Shown piece by piece: positions 45,206 to 54,623 of a stretch of DNA of 64,000 nucleotides (within the stretch, counting starts at the first letter, position 1; each line of letters starts with the position of its first letter). A model generated the notes under the pieces. The model searched no databases, had not been told where the DNA came from, and saw only the letters and a list, made by a program, of their open reading frames with translations. This DNA comes from Nonomuraea muscovyensis (lineage in GTDB: Bacteria; Actinomycetota; Actinomycetes; Streptosporangiales; Streptosporangiaceae): the NCBI RefSeq assembly GCF_014207745.1, contig NZ_JACHJB010000001.1, positions 2,480,001-2,544,000 on the forward strand, read 5' to 3'. The position numbers and the translations under genes are program-made.

Positions 45206-46590
45206 GGATAGCAGTAGGAGTCGGACGACGCGTCGCCGCCCTGCAGCCGAACCTGGTGCGGGCGCAGACCGCGGAAGTCGTCGCCGTGCGGGAAGAAGCG
45301 CTTGTCGAGGGTGAACGACTCGGTGTCGATCTTGGCCAGCCACGCCCCGACACCCTCGGGGTAGAACTGGTCGTCCCAGGCGCCGTACAGGGAGTTGCTC
45401 ACGTAGACGCGCCGGCCGTCCCTGCTCACCTCGACCATCTGGGGCCCGCCGCGCAGCCGTCCGCCGTCGGCGGGGTGCGGTGTGCCGCGCACGATGCCGC
45501 CGAGGCGCACGGAGCCGATCTCCACGGGTTTGAACGGGTCGCTCACGTCGAACTGCTTGAGCTCGCCGGTCCCCCAGCAGGAGACGTAGAGCCGCTGGTC
45601 GTCCACGGACAGGTCGATGTCCGTGACCAGGGGCGGCACCGCGCCGAACGGCTTGAGCAGGTCCGGCAGGTCCGCGGGGTCGGCCGGTTCGGCGGGGATG
45701 TCGATGACCTTGCTCACCTGCCAGCGGCCGTTCTCCTGGAACCAGGTCCAGACCGAGGCCGACAGGTCCTCGACGCTGATGACGACGCCGACGAAGCCGT
45801 AGGTCTGGGTGGGGTCGTGGGCCGGGCGGAGTTCGAGCGGCATCTGGTACTGGTCGCCGAGGTCCACTTCCTGCAGGTGGCGGCGCTTGCGCAGGTCCCA
45901 GAAGTGCAGCCGGTGGCCGTACTTGCGGCCGAGCAGCAGCTCGCCCACGAGACCGTTCTCGATCATGGACGGGGTGCCCCACTCGGAGGTGATCAGCACA
46001 TCGTGGTTGATGTGCCACCAGAAGTCGTAGGCGAAGTACTGCGGGCCCCGGTCCATCTCCCATCGGCCGAGCACCTCGAACGACTGGTGGTCGAGGATGG
46101 CGATCCCGCCGGGGCCGTCCTCGCCGTTCGCACCGCCGAGCGCCGAGACGTACAGGCCCTCCGGGCCGCAGTGCACGGTGTGCGGGCGGGAGTAGCCGGC
46201 CCGCCGGGCCAGCTCCTCGGCCTCGACCACCTTGACGATCTCCGGGCTGACCCGGTCCTTGGTGTCGAGGATGTGGATGCGCGAGGACCGGATGCCGGGC
46301 ACGACGAGGTAGCGGCGCTCGACGTGGGGATGCGGGGCGTACGGGCACAGGGCGCTGCTGCAGGCGTTCCAGCCGAAGTGGTGGAGCTCGTCCCCCTTGG
46401 TGGGCAGCTCGGTCCAGCCGACCACTCCGCCGTAGCCGGACGAGGCGGGGTCGGTGTCCAGGACGGCTATCGCGTCGGGCCTGGCTGCCTGGCGGTCGAA
46501 CGCGACGACGTAGGCGTACCGCTCGTCCGGCGCGGCGGCGGCGTCGCGCGGAGAGGCGTAGAACGTGGGATCCGGTGTCCAGAGAGCCAT
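45202..46590 (-). CDS. Selenium-binding protein SBP56 family (methanethiol oxidase type)
   Basis: 462 aa beta-propeller protein. It carries the conserved family blocks ELHHFGWNACSSALC, SRPHTVHCGPEG, WWHINHDVLITSEWGTP and GGPQMVEVSRDGRRVYVSNS. In human SELENBP1 and bacterial MtoX this family oxidises methanethiol to formaldehyde, H2S and H2O2, with copper as cofactor. The conserved His residues are present. A copper need would tie it to the metal genes of this region, and formaldehyde could pass to the dehydrogenase at 55857 (inference). Coupled to a membrane protein downstream. Confidence 0.92.
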   Translation of the reverse strand: MALWTPDPTFYASPRDAAAAPDERYAYVVAFDRQAARPDAIAVLDTDPASSGYGGVVGWTELPTKGDELHHFGWNACSSALCPYAPHPHVERRYLVVPGIRSSRIHILDTKDRVSPEIVKVVEAEELARRAGYSRPHTVHCGPEGLYVSALGGANGEDGPGGIAILDHQSFEVLGRWEMDRGPQYFAYDFWWHINHDVLITSEWGTPSMIENGLVGELLLGRKYGHRLHFWDLRKRRHLQEVDLGDQYQMPLELRPAHDPTQTYGFVGVVISVEDLSASVWTWFQENGRWQVSKVIDIPAEPADPADLPDLLKPFGAVPPLVTDIDLSVDDQRLYVSCWGTGELKQFDVSDPFKPVEIGSVRLGGIVRGTPHPADGGRLRGGPQMVEVSRDGRRVYVSNSLYGAWDDQFYPEGVGAWLAKIDTESFTLDKRFFPHGDDFRGLRPHQVRLQGGDASSDSYCYP

Positions 46591-46762
46591 CTTTCCATCG
46601 TTTCCTGACTGCCCACCCAGTCAAGATGTAAAGGACATTCGGGGGCGAACTATGACGTATTCGCGGGGGCGAGAAGAGCTGACGCGGAGCTAACACCCGA
46701 CCTGTCAAGATCCACGGTGATCGGCCAGTCAAACCCATCCGCAGCAATCGAAAGAGGGTCAC

Positions 46763-47185
46763 ATGAGACGTGCGCTATCTGCCGCCATCATCGCGTTGGC
46801 GGCATTCGGGGGCACAGCCGCGATGTCCGCTCCGGCGTTCGCCGCGAGCACCTCCGGTGACGAACCCATCGTCATCACGAGCGACCAGCTGACCCCCCGC
46901 GAGTGCCGCGACCTCGTCGTGTACGAGGACGGCGAACGCCGCGTCGTCCATCACAGGGCCGGCCACGACGACTGCCGGCCGTACCGGAAGGTGCGGTGCG
47001 GGACCGAACTGGTCGATCACCGCACGGCCGGCCGCTGGGAGGTCCGCTTCCGTGACCGGAACGGCGTCGTGCACACGCGCGCCTTCCGGCACCGGGCCGA
47101 CGCCGACCGTTTCGTGGTGCGGAACGTGCGGGTCGCCAAGAAGGACAGGCACGTCGTCAGGTGGGTCGGCTGCTCGCACCGCTGA
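46763..47185 (+). CDS. Secreted small protein of unknown function
   Basis: 140 aa. The signal peptide ends AFA-AS (about residue 27). The mature part is rich in Arg, His and Asp, with four Cys that could form disulfides (PRECRD, DDCRPY, VRCGTE, VGCSHR). Divergent from the SBP56 gene, followed by a strong terminator. No family recognised. Confidence 0.72.
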   Translation: MRRALSAAIIALAAFGGTAAMSAPAFAASTSGDEPIVITSDQLTPRECRDLVVYEDGERRVVHHRAGHDDCRPYRKVRCGTELVDHRTAGRWEVRFRDRNGVVHTRAFRHRADADRFVVRNVRVAKKDRHVVRWVGCSHR

Positions 47186-47193
47186 CGCACGGA

Positions 47194-47224
47194 CCGGGGC
47201 GCCCTCGGGAGCGGGGCGCCCCGG
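47194..47224. terminator. Hairpin between convergent secreted-protein genes
   Basis: Perfect 11-bp arms (47194-47204 and 47214-47224), between stops at 47185 and 47256. Confidence 0.75.
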
Positions 47225-47255
47225 GTCGAACTCAGGGTCGAGCTCAAATCCGCGG

Positions 47256-47885
47256 TCAGCGGCGGGCCGAGCGCCTGCGGCGGGCCAGGACGAGACCCGC
47301 CGCGACTCCCGCCGCCGCCAGGGCCGCCAGGCCGAGGAGCAGCGGGCCGTCGGGCGAGGTGCCGGCCGCGAGCCGCGGGGTGGGGCCGGGCGACCAGGTG
47401 AGGGGCGGATGGGTCGGCGGGCGGCGCGGGGAGCCGAGCGCGGCCAGCAGGGCACGGGTGACCGGTTCGGCGCCGTCCGCCCCGTCGGTCCGCAGCGGCC
47501 GGTCACCGGCCGCGACGGTCAGGTTGCCCGAACAGCTGGAGGTGGTCAGCGCCTCCCCCTCGGCGTGGGCGAAGATCAGGTAGCGCTCGCCCGTCCGGAA
47601 CGGGAACCCGCAGGCCGGCCCCTGCACCCGGCTGGACACCTCGGCCGACAGCGCGATCTCGCCCTTGTAGACCTGGTCGGCACGCAGGGTCGCCGTGACC
47701 TTCCCGCCGTCCTCCACCGGCTCGACCAGCCGCACCTCGGTGACCGTGCCGGTGAAGACGGCCGCCGCCCCGGCCACCCGCTGCTTCGGGGTGAGCCGCG
47801 CGCAGGAGCAGGCCGCCGCCGGGCCGCCGGCGATGACCAGCGTGCCCGCCAGCAGCGCGAGCACGAAGAGGATGCGTGACGTCAT
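47256..47885 (-). CDS. TIMP/netrin-like secreted protein with C-terminal anchor
   Basis: 209 aa. The signal peptide is followed directly by ACSCA at the mature N-terminus, the hallmark of TIMP/NTR-like proteins. An OB-fold-like beta region ([22 protein letters not shown]) and two more Cys (PACGFPF, SSCSGN) follow. After a Pro-rich stretch the C-terminus has a membrane helix and a basic RRRRSARR stop, so it stays on the outer face. Bacterial proteins of this type are uncharacterised; protease inhibition is only a family analogy. Confidence 0.8.
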   Translation of the reverse strand: MTSRILFVLALLAGTLVIAGGPAAACSCARLTPKQRVAGAAAVFTGTVTEVRLVEPVEDGGKVTATLRADQVYKGEIALSAEVSSRVQGPACGFPFRTGERYLIFAHAEGEALTTSSCSGNLTVAAGDRPLRTDGADGAEPVTRALLAALGSPRRPPTHPPLTWSPGPTPRLAAGTSPDGPLLLGLAALAAAGVAAGLVLARRRRSARR

Positions 47886-47955
47886 GCCCTCCACACGTGC
47901 GCTGCGCCGAGGTGGTTCAGGGGTGGCGTGTGACGATGGGGAGGTGACGGACACG

Positions 47956-48960
47956 ATGACGGCGTGGGTCGTGCGGCGGCCCGGTCCGATGGCGGCGCGG
48001 CCGCTGGAGCGGGTCCGGCTGCCCGTGCCCGAACCCGGTCCCGGCGAGGTGCTGATCCGGGTCGAGGTGTGCGCCGTCTGCCGCACCGACCTGCACCTGG
48101 CCGAGGGCGACCTGACCCCGCGGCGGCCGCGTACCGTGCCCGGCCACGAGGTGGTCGGGCGGGTCGCCGCCCGCGGCCCCGGAGCCGGACGGCTCGCCGA
48201 GGGCGGCCGGGTGGGCGTGGCGTGGCTGCGGTCCACCTGCGGCGCCTGCCGCTACTGCGTACGCGGCGCCGAGAACCTGTGCCCGTACTCCCACTACACC
48301 GGCTGGGACACCGACGGCGGCTACGCCGAGTACCTGACCGCGCCGGAGGACTTCGTCTACCCGCTGCCCGAGGACCGGCCGGCCGAGAGGCTCGCCCCCC
48401 TGCTGTGCGCGGGCATCATCGGCTACCGGGCGCTGCTGCGGGCCGAGCTGCCGCCGGGCGGCCGGCTGGGCGTGTACGGGTTCGGGGCGTCGGCCCACCT
48501 CACCGCGCAGGTGGCCATCGCCCAGGGCGCCACCGTGCACGTGCTGACCCGGGCCGCCGAGGCGCGGCGGCTCGCGCTGGAACTGGGCGCCGCCTCGGCG
48601 GGCGACGCGTACGGCGCGCCGCCGGAGCCGCTGGACGCGGCCATCCTGTTCGCGCCGGTGGGCGACCTGGTGCCGGTGGCGCTGGCGGCCCTGGACCGGG
48701 GCGGCACGCTGGCCGTCGCCGGCATCCACCTCACCGACATCCCGTCGCTGAACTACCAGGAGCACCTGTTCCAGGAACGCACGCTGCGCAGCGTCACCGC
48801 CAACACCCGGGCCGACGGCGTGGCCCTGCTGGCGCACGCCGCCCGCCACCCGGTGCGGGTGGCGACCACACCGTACGGGCTGGACGACGCGGACCGGGCG
48901 CTGGCCGACCTGGCCGCCGACCGCGTCACCGGCGCGGCCGTCCTCCACGTGGGCGGCTGA
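47956..48960 (+). CDS. Zinc-binding alcohol dehydrogenase family protein
   Basis: 334 aa medium-chain dehydrogenase. Catalytic zinc region [13 protein letters not shown] and GHE; structural zinc cysteines in [15 protein letters not shown]; nucleotide loop [13 protein letters not shown] 47956 is used; GTG 47944 is the alternative but is too near the GGGGAGG site. A small tandem duplication (CCATGAGCGGGTGA twice, 48962-48990) follows the stop. It oxidises or reduces an alcohol/aldehyde; substrate unknown. Confidence 0.9.
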   Translation: MTAWVVRRPGPMAARPLERVRLPVPEPGPGEVLIRVEVCAVCRTDLHLAEGDLTPRRPRTVPGHEVVGRVAARGPGAGRLAEGGRVGVAWLRSTCGACRYCVRGAENLCPYSHYTGWDTDGGYAEYLTAPEDFVYPLPEDRPAERLAPLLCAGIIGYRALLRAELPPGGRLGVYGFGASAHLTAQVAIAQGATVHVLTRAAEARRLALELGAASAGDAYGAPPEPLDAAILFAPVGDLVPVALAALDRGGTLAVAGIHLTDIPSLNYQEHLFQERTLRSVTANTRADGVALLAHAARHPVRVATTPYGLDDADRALADLAADRVTGAAVLHVGG

Positions 48961-48994
48961 GCCATGAGCGGGTGACCCATGAGCGGGTGAGACC

Positions 48995-49867
48995 TCACTC
49001 CCGGGCGCCGGTGTCGGCGGGGACGACGGCGACCGGGCACGCGGCGTGCTCCGTCATCGCCCGGACGACCGTGCCCAGGTGGCCGCGGTGCCGGGCGCGG
49101 TCGGCACCGACCACCAGCAGGCTCGCCTCGGCCGAGGCCGCCCGCAGGGCCTCCTTGGCCGTGGCGAGCACCGCGCGGGCCTCGGCCGGCACCTCCGGAT
49201 ACCTGTCCCGCCAGCGGGCCAGACGCTCATCCATCCGGTCCCGGGCGGCGCCCGTGACGGTGTCGAGGTCGGGGATGGGCGCCATCGGCACGCCCCACGC
49301 CAGGGCGGGCGGGCGGATGGCGTGCACGGCCATCAGCGGCAGCCGCCGCAGCGCCGCCTCGCCGAAGGCGAAGTCGAGCGCCTCGTCCGGCGTGTCCGGG
49401 CCGAGCCCGAGCACGACGGGACCGGGTTCGGCCGCGGCCGGGAGGGGACCGGCCCCGCGAACGATGATCACCGGCGCGTGGGAGTCGGCCGCCGCGTAAC
49501 CGGCGACGGAGCCCATCACGGACCTGGCCAGGGCGCCGAGCCCGCGCGAGCCGACGACGACGAGCGCCGCGCCGGACGAGAGCTGGACCAGCCGGTCGGC
49601 GGGCGAGCCCTCGTACAGGTCGGTGACGATGTCACGGACGGAGCTGGAGGCGCGCGCGCAGTCGGCGCCGTGGCCCAGCACGTGCTCGGCCGCCTTGCGC
49701 AGGTGGAGTTTGGCCTCCTCGGGCGCCTCGCCGTACGGCCAGCGCCAGGCGTGCGTGATCGTCAGCGGCAGCTCCCGCAGCTCGCACTCGTCCATCGCCC
49801 AGTCGAGGGCCTGCATGGCGAAGTGCGAGCCGTCGTAGCCGACGACGACTGTCTGCTGCTCGGTCAT
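48995..49867 (-). CDS. Universal stress protein, two UspA domains
   Basis: 290 aa with two tandem UspA domains. Domain 1 has the ATP-binding form (VVVGYDGS and VVGSRGLGALARSVMGSVA); domain 2 is less complete (VVLGLGPDTPDEAL, VVGADRARHRGHLG). Actinobacterial double-domain Usp proteins respond to hypoxia and other stress. ATG 49865-49867. Divergent from pstS. Confidence 0.9.
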   Translation of the reverse strand: MTEQQTVVVGYDGSHFAMQALDWAMDECELRELPLTITHAWRWPYGEAPEEAKLHLRKAAEHVLGHGADCARASSSVRDIVTDLYEGSPADRLVQLSSGAALVVVGSRGLGALARSVMGSVAGYAAADSHAPVIIVRGAGPLPAAAEPGPVVLGLGPDTPDEALDFAFGEAALRRLPLMAVHAIRPPALAWGVPMAPIPDLDTVTGAARDRMDERLARWRDRYPEVPAEARAVLATAKEALRAASAEASLLVVGADRARHRGHLGTVVRAMTEHAACPVAVVPADTGARE

Positions 49868-50009
49868 TGTCCTCACCTCACCCCCAGGATCACCCGGTCC
49901 GAGGAGCGGCCGCCAGGGCTGAACGTCCCTGGTCGGCGGGGCCGTCGCCGGGATTCTTAACAGGGATTCACGCGCTCTGGCACACCCTTTCGAGCTGCCG
50001 TCATGACGT

Positions 50010-50042
50010 GTTCGCCGTCTGTTCACTTTCGGCCGTTTTCCT
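50010..50042 (+). promoter_or_regulatory. PHO box (PhoP direct repeats) before pstS
   Basis: Three 11-bp units follow one another: GTTCGCCGTCT (50010-50020), GTTCACTTTCG (50021-50031) and GCCGTTTTCCT (50032-50042). They match the actinomycete PhoP repeat pattern (GTTCA-type, 11-bp period). They lie 47-79 bp before the pstS start, so the operon is probably induced at low phosphate. Confidence 0.75.
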
Positions 50043-50088
50043 AGAAATGCACCGAGAACAGATCTCACTACGGAGAAGGAACACACCC

Positions 50089-51090
50089 GTGACCAGTGGA
50101 CAGCGCCGCCTCAGCGCCGTGGCGACGGCCGCCGTCGTTGTGGCCCTTTCCGCCGCTTGTGGCGGCACCAACACCACCACGCCGGCGGGGGAGGGCACCG
50201 CGACGGCCTCCCAGGGCACCGGCGCCGCCGCCGAGCTCGCGGGCCAGGTCAAGGCTGACGGCTCCAGCACGGTGGCCCCCCTGACCAGCGCCGCCGCGGA
50301 ATTCTTCTCCGAGGAGCAGCCGAAGATCAACGTGACGGTCGGCACCTCCGGCACCGGCGGCGGCTTCGAGAAGTTCTGCAACGGTGAGACGGACATCGCC
50401 GATGCCTCCCGCCCGATCAAGGACGAGGAGAAGGCGGCCTGCGAGGCGAAGGGCATCAAGTTCACCGAGCTGACCGTCGCCACCGACGCGCTCACCGTCG
50501 TGGTCAACAAGGAGAACACCTGGGCCAAGTGCCTGACCACGGACCAGCTCAAGAAGATGTGGGAGCCCGGCGCCGAGGGCAAGGTCACGAGCTGGAAGCA
50601 GGTGGACGCCAAGTTCCCGGACGAGCCGCTGAAGCTGTTCGGCCCGGGCACCGACTCCGGCACGTTCGACTACTTCACCGACGAGATCAACGGTGAGGAG
50701 GGCGCGAGCCGCAAGGACTACAGCCCGAGCGAGGACGACAACGTCATCGTCCAGGGCGTCGAGGGTTCGAAGGGCGGCCTCGGTTACTTCGGCTTCACCT
50801 ACTTCGAGGAGAACGCCGACAAGCTGATGGCCGTGCAGATCGACTCCGGCAAGGGCTGCGTCGCGCCGAGCGCGGCGACCGCGCAGGACGGCACCTACAC
50901 CCCGCTGGCACGGCCGCTGTTCATCTACCCGTCGGCCGCCGCCGCCAAGCGGCCCGAGGTCGCGGCGTTCCTCGACTACTTCATCACCAACAACAACAAG
51001 ATCGCGACGGACGCCAAGTACATCCCGCTCAACTCCGAGCAGCAGGCCAAGCTCAAGACCGACCTCGCGACCCTGAAGTCGCAGGCCTAA
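50089..51090 (+). CDS. pstS: Phosphate ABC transporter substrate-binding lipoprotein PstS
   Basis: 333 aa from GTG 50089 with GGAGAAGGA upstream (ATG 50047 is possible but gives a long basic leader). Lipobox SAAC (C24). Phosphate-binding loops are GSSTVAP, GTSGTGGGF, DIADASRPI and GTDSGTFD. It binds phosphate outside the cell and passes it to PstCA. First gene of pstSCAB. Confidence 0.95.
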   Translation: MTSGQRRLSAVATAAVVVALSAACGGTNTTTPAGEGTATASQGTGAAAELAGQVKADGSSTVAPLTSAAAEFFSEEQPKINVTVGTSGTGGGFEKFCNGETDIADASRPIKDEEKAACEAKGIKFTELTVATDALTVVVNKENTWAKCLTTDQLKKMWEPGAEGKVTSWKQVDAKFPDEPLKLFGPGTDSGTFDYFTDEINGEEGASRKDYSPSEDDNVIVQGVEGSKGGLGYFGFTYFEENADKLMAVQIDSGKGCVAPSAATAQDGTYTPLARPLFIYPSAAAAKRPEVAAFLDYFITNNNKIATDAKYIPLNSEQQAKLKTDLATLKSQA

Positions 51091-51092
51091 GC

Positions 51093-52031
51093 ATGGCGGC
51101 CCCCCACAACGCGACCGTGCCCGGGACTCCCCAGTCCCTGGCGCGGTCGCGCCCGCGTTACGGCGAGCAGGTCATCAAGGCGGTCCTCATGGTGGCCGCC
51201 CTGCTGTCGGTCGCCACCACCGTCGGCATCGTGGTCTCGCTCCTGGAGCCCACGATCAGCTTCTTCGGCGAGATCAGCGCGGTGGAGTTCTTCACCTCCA
51301 CCGAATGGGGACCGCTGTTCGAGCCGCCGCACTACGGCGTGTTGCCCCTGGTCAGCGCGACGCTGATCACGACCGGCATCGCGATCGTGGTGGCCGTGCC
51401 CCTGGGTCTCGGCGCCGCCATCTACCTGTCGGAGTACGCCAAGCCGAAGGTGCGCAAGTTCTTCAAGCCCATGCTTGAGGTGCTGGCGGGCATCCCGACC
51501 GTGGTGTTCGGCTTCTTCGCGCTGACGTTCGTCACGCCGCTGCTCCGGAGCATCATGCCGTTCGAGATCGAGATCTTCAACGCGCTGTGCGCGGGTCTCG
51601 TCGTCGGCTTCATGATCATCCCGATCGTGGCCTCGCTGTCGGAGGACGCGATGGCGGCGGTGCCGAACGGGCTGCGCGAGGGCTCGTACGCGCTGGGCGC
51701 CTCCAAGATGACCACGTCGCTGCGCGTGGTGCTGCCCGCGGCCTTCTCCGGCATCGTCGCGGCCGTCATCCTCGCCATCTCGCGCGGCGTGGGCGAGACG
51801 ATGATCGTGTTCATCGCCGGCGGCGGCCAGCCGAACTTCTCCGTGGACATCGGCAAGGCGATGCAGACCATGGCCGCGTTCATCGCCCAGGCCGGATCCG
51901 GTGACGTGCCGGTCGGCACCACCGAGTACAACACCATCTTCGCGGTCGGCTCGCTGCTCTTCGTGATGACGTTCGCGATGAACTTCGTCAGCGTCCGGCT
52001 GGTGCGCAGGTTCCGGGAGGTGTACGAGTAA
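51093..52031 (+). CDS. pstC: Phosphate ABC transporter permease PstC
   Basis: 312 aa with six helices and the permease EAA loop (REGSYALGASKMTTSLRVVLPAAFSGI). It starts 2 bp after the pstS stop. Its stop overlaps the A of the pstA start. Confidence 0.95.
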   Translation: MAAPHNATVPGTPQSLARSRPRYGEQVIKAVLMVAALLSVATTVGIVVSLLEPTISFFGEISAVEFFTSTEWGPLFEPPHYGVLPLVSATLITTGIAIVVAVPLGLGAAIYLSEYAKPKVRKFFKPMLEVLAGIPTVVFGFFALTFVTPLLRSIMPFEIEIFNALCAGLVVGFMIIPIVASLSEDAMAAVPNGLREGSYALGASKMTTSLRVVLPAAFSGIVAAVILAISRGVGETMIVFIAGGGQPNFSVDIGKAMQTMAAFIAQAGSGDVPVGTTEYNTIFAVGSLLFVMTFAMNFVSVRLVRRFREVYE

Positions 52032-52921
52032 TGGCGATTCTCTCGACGCCGCGCTCCGCCGTGCAACTGGCGAGCAAGGGCACTCCTGTCAGGGAGCACG
52101 TGTTCAGGACGGCGCTGATCGCCAGCCTGGTGGTGGCGCTCGTCTTCATGGTGGCCCTGCTGTCCTACGTGTTCGTGGAGGGCTGGCCCCGGCTCGACTC
52201 CCGCCTGTGGGAGAACATGCCGTCGGTCCGCAACCCCGACATCGCGGGCGCCCAGTCGGCGATCACCGGCACGCTCTGGGTCATCTCGCTGACCGGGCTG
52301 TTCACCCTGCCGACCGGCATCGCCGCGGCGATCTACCTGGAGGAGTACGCGGACAAGACCCGCTGGTACAACCGGGTCATCGAGCTCAACATCCAGAACC
52401 TGGCGGGCATCCCGTCGATCGTCTACGGCATCCTCGGTCTCGGCATCATCGCCCGCACGCTGGGCCTCGGGTTCAGTGTGATCACCGCGTCGCTCACCCT
52501 CGGCCTGCTGGTGCTGCCCATCGTGATCATCGCCTCGCGGGAGGCGATCCGCGCCGTGCCGCCCTCCATCCGCGAGGGCTCGCTGGCGTTGGGGGCGACG
52601 CAGTGGCAGACGATCTCCCGCCAGGTGCTGCCCGCCTCGATCCCCGGCATCGCGACCGGTTCGATCCTCGCCCTGTCCCGGGCGATCGGCGAGGCGGCCC
52701 CGCTGCTCATGCTGGGCGCCGTGTCCTTCATCCGCTTCAACCCGGACGGGATCTTCGCCAGCTACACCGTGCTGCCGATCCAGATCTTCAACTGGATCTC
52801 GCAGTCGCGCGAGGGGTTCCACGTCCTGGCCGCGGCGGCGATCGTGGTGCTGCTGGTGATCCTGCTGCTCATGAACTCCGTCGCCATCTGGCTCCGTAAC
52901 CGCTACCAGAAGCGCTGGTGA
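52031..52921 (+). CDS. pstA: Phosphate ABC transporter permease PstA
   Basis: 296 aa, six helices, EAA loop [21 protein letters not shown], and [10 protein letters not shown] near it. It pairs with PstC in the membrane channel. Confidence 0.95.
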   Translation: MAILSTPRSAVQLASKGTPVREHVFRTALIASLVVALVFMVALLSYVFVEGWPRLDSRLWENMPSVRNPDIAGAQSAITGTLWVISLTGLFTLPTGIAAAIYLEEYADKTRWYNRVIELNIQNLAGIPSIVYGILGLGIIARTLGLGFSVITASLTLGLLVLPIVIIASREAIRAVPPSIREGSLALGATQWQTISRQVLPASIPGIATGSILALSRAIGEAAPLLMLGAVSFIRFNPDGIFASYTVLPIQIFNWISQSREGFHVLAAAAIVVLLVILLLMNSVAIWLRNRYQKRW

Positions 52922-52925
52922 AGAA

Positions 52926-53774
52926 ATGACTGAGATTGGAACGTCCATGCCGAACGTCACAGTCCGCGGACCGGAGGCGCCGCGCACCATCGAGTCCCTC
53001 GACCCCGTCTTCACCGTCAAGGGCCTCAGCGTCTACTACGGCGACTACGAGGCCGTGCGCGGCGTCGACATGCTCATCGGCAACCGTGAGATCACCGCGA
53101 TGATCGGCCCGTCCGGCTGCGGCAAGAGCACCGTGCTGCGCTGCTTCAACCGGATGAACGACCTCATCCCGGGCGCCCGCGCGGCCGGCACGATCCAATA
53201 CCACGGCGAGGACCTGTACGGCGACCACGTGGACCCGATCGAGGTGCGCCGCCGCATCGGCATGGTCTTCCAGAAGCCCAACCCCTTCCCCAAGTCGATC
53301 TACGACAACATCGCCTACGGCCCCAAGGTCAACGGGATGAAGGGCAAGATGGACGACATCGTCGAGGAGGCGCTGACGCAGGCGGCCCTGTGGGACGAGG
53401 TCAAGGCCAAGCTCAAGCAGAACGCCCTGTCGCTGTCCGGCGGCCAGCAGCAGCGCCTGTGCATCGCGCGGGCCATCGCGGTCAAGCCCGAGGTCATCCT
53501 CATGGACGAGCCCTGCTCCGCCCTCGACCCGATCGCCACCACCAAGATCGAGGACCTGATGCAGGAGCTGGCGCACGACTACACGATCGTGATCGTCACC
53601 CACAACATGCAGCAGGCCGCCCGGGTCTCGCACCGCACCGCGTTCTTCACCGCCGAGGTGGACGACGCGGGCGTGCGGCACGGCCGCCTGGTCGAGTTCG
53701 ACGAGACCAGCCGCATCTTCACCAACCCGTCCGACAAGCGCACCGAGGATTACATCACCGGACGCTTCGGGTGA
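52926..53774 (+). CDS. pstB: Phosphate ABC transporter ATPase PstB
   Basis: 282 aa. Walker [10 protein letters not shown] (61-69), Q-loop FQKPNPFP, signature LSGGQQQR, Walker [14 protein letters not shown] and a switch His in VTHNMQQA. The N-terminal 28 residues are an extension; ATG 52947 (MPNVTV) is another possible start. No phoU gene follows. Confidence 0.95.
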   Translation: MTEIGTSMPNVTVRGPEAPRTIESLDPVFTVKGLSVYYGDYEAVRGVDMLIGNREITAMIGPSGCGKSTVLRCFNRMNDLIPGARAAGTIQYHGEDLYGDHVDPIEVRRRIGMVFQKPNPFPKSIYDNIAYGPKVNGMKGKMDDIVEEALTQAALWDEVKAKLKQNALSLSGGQQQRLCIARAIAVKPEVILMDEPCSALDPIATTKIEDLMQELAHDYTIVIVTHNMQQAARVSHRTAFFTAEVDDAGVRHGRLVEFDETSRIFTNPSDKRTEDYITGRFG

Positions 53775-53802
53775 CCCCACGTCGCAGAGGAGGACCCGGG
53801 TG

Positions 53803-54561
53803 ATGCGCCCGCAGGCAACACTCGAGGGGGGCGAGGAGGCCCGCAACGGCGCGGCCTCGGCGCGCGCCCGGCAGGTGCCGGGCGCACCCGTGTTGCTGGT
53901 GGCCGATCCCGACACCACGGGGGTCCGGGAGCTCACCGACGCGCTGGCCCGGGAGGGCGTCGACGTGACCGGGGTCACGGACGGCGCCCAGGCGCTCCTC
54001 CAGGCCGGGGCCCTGCAGCCGGACGTGGTGCTGGTCAGCGCCACCATCCCGCTCGTCGGGCCGGTCGACTTCGTCCGGGCGCTGCGCGCCAGCCGGACGA
54101 TGCCCGTGCTGCTGGGCATCGGCGAAGGGCACGCGGAGCTGGCCGTGCAGGCGCTGGCGGCGGGGGCGACGGCCTGCGTGGCCCGGCCGTACCGGGTGCC
54201 CGAGCTGCTGCCGCTCGTGCAGGCCGCCGCGTCCGGCGAGCCCGGCGCGGGCCGGGCGCTCGTCATCGGCAACGTCGAACTGGACGTCGGCGCCTACCAG
54301 GTGCGGGTCGGCGGGGAGGCCGTGCACCTGCCGCTGCGCGAGTTCGAGCTGCTGCTCTACCTGATGCGAAACATCGACCGGACGGTCACCCGCGAGCAGA
54401 TCATGCGGCACGTCTGGCACTCCTCAGGCGACTCGGTCGCCACCAACACGATCGCCGTGCACGTCAAGAGGTTGCGGGCGCGGCTCGGCGACACGGATGA
54501 CACGATGATCCAGACGGTCCGGGGCGTCGGCTACCGGCTGGTCTCACCCGACGACCGCTGA
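53803..54561 (+). CDS. Atypical OmpR/PhoB-type response regulator without phosphoacceptor Asp
   Basis: 252 aa (GTG 53800 also possible; AGAGGAGGA upstream). After about 28 linker residues comes a receiver fold, but the phosphorylation strand reads VVLVSATIP, with Ser where Asp is required, and the Lys of KPF is Arg (ARPYR). The C-terminal winged helix is complete (LPLREFELLLYLMRNIDRTVTREQIMRHVW, VHVKRLRARL). It is therefore probably phosphorylation-independent, like other atypical regulators. It lies 28 bp after pstB with no kinase gene next to it. Confidence 0.88.
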   Translation: MRPQATLEGGEEARNGAASARARQVPGAPVLLVADPDTTGVRELTDALAREGVDVTGVTDGAQALLQAGALQPDVVLVSATIPLVGPVDFVRALRASRTMPVLLGIGEGHAELAVQALAAGATACVARPYRVPELLPLVQAAASGEPGAGRALVIGNVELDVGAYQVRVGGEAVHLPLREFELLLYLMRNIDRTVTREQIMRHVWHSSGDSVATNTIAVHVKRLRARLGDTDDTMIQTVRGVGYRLVSPDDR

Positions 54562-54623
54562 ACGACGGCCGGAGGCAGGGCACCGGGCCAGGACCGGCAC
54601 CCCCTCATGTGAAGGACCCGTTG

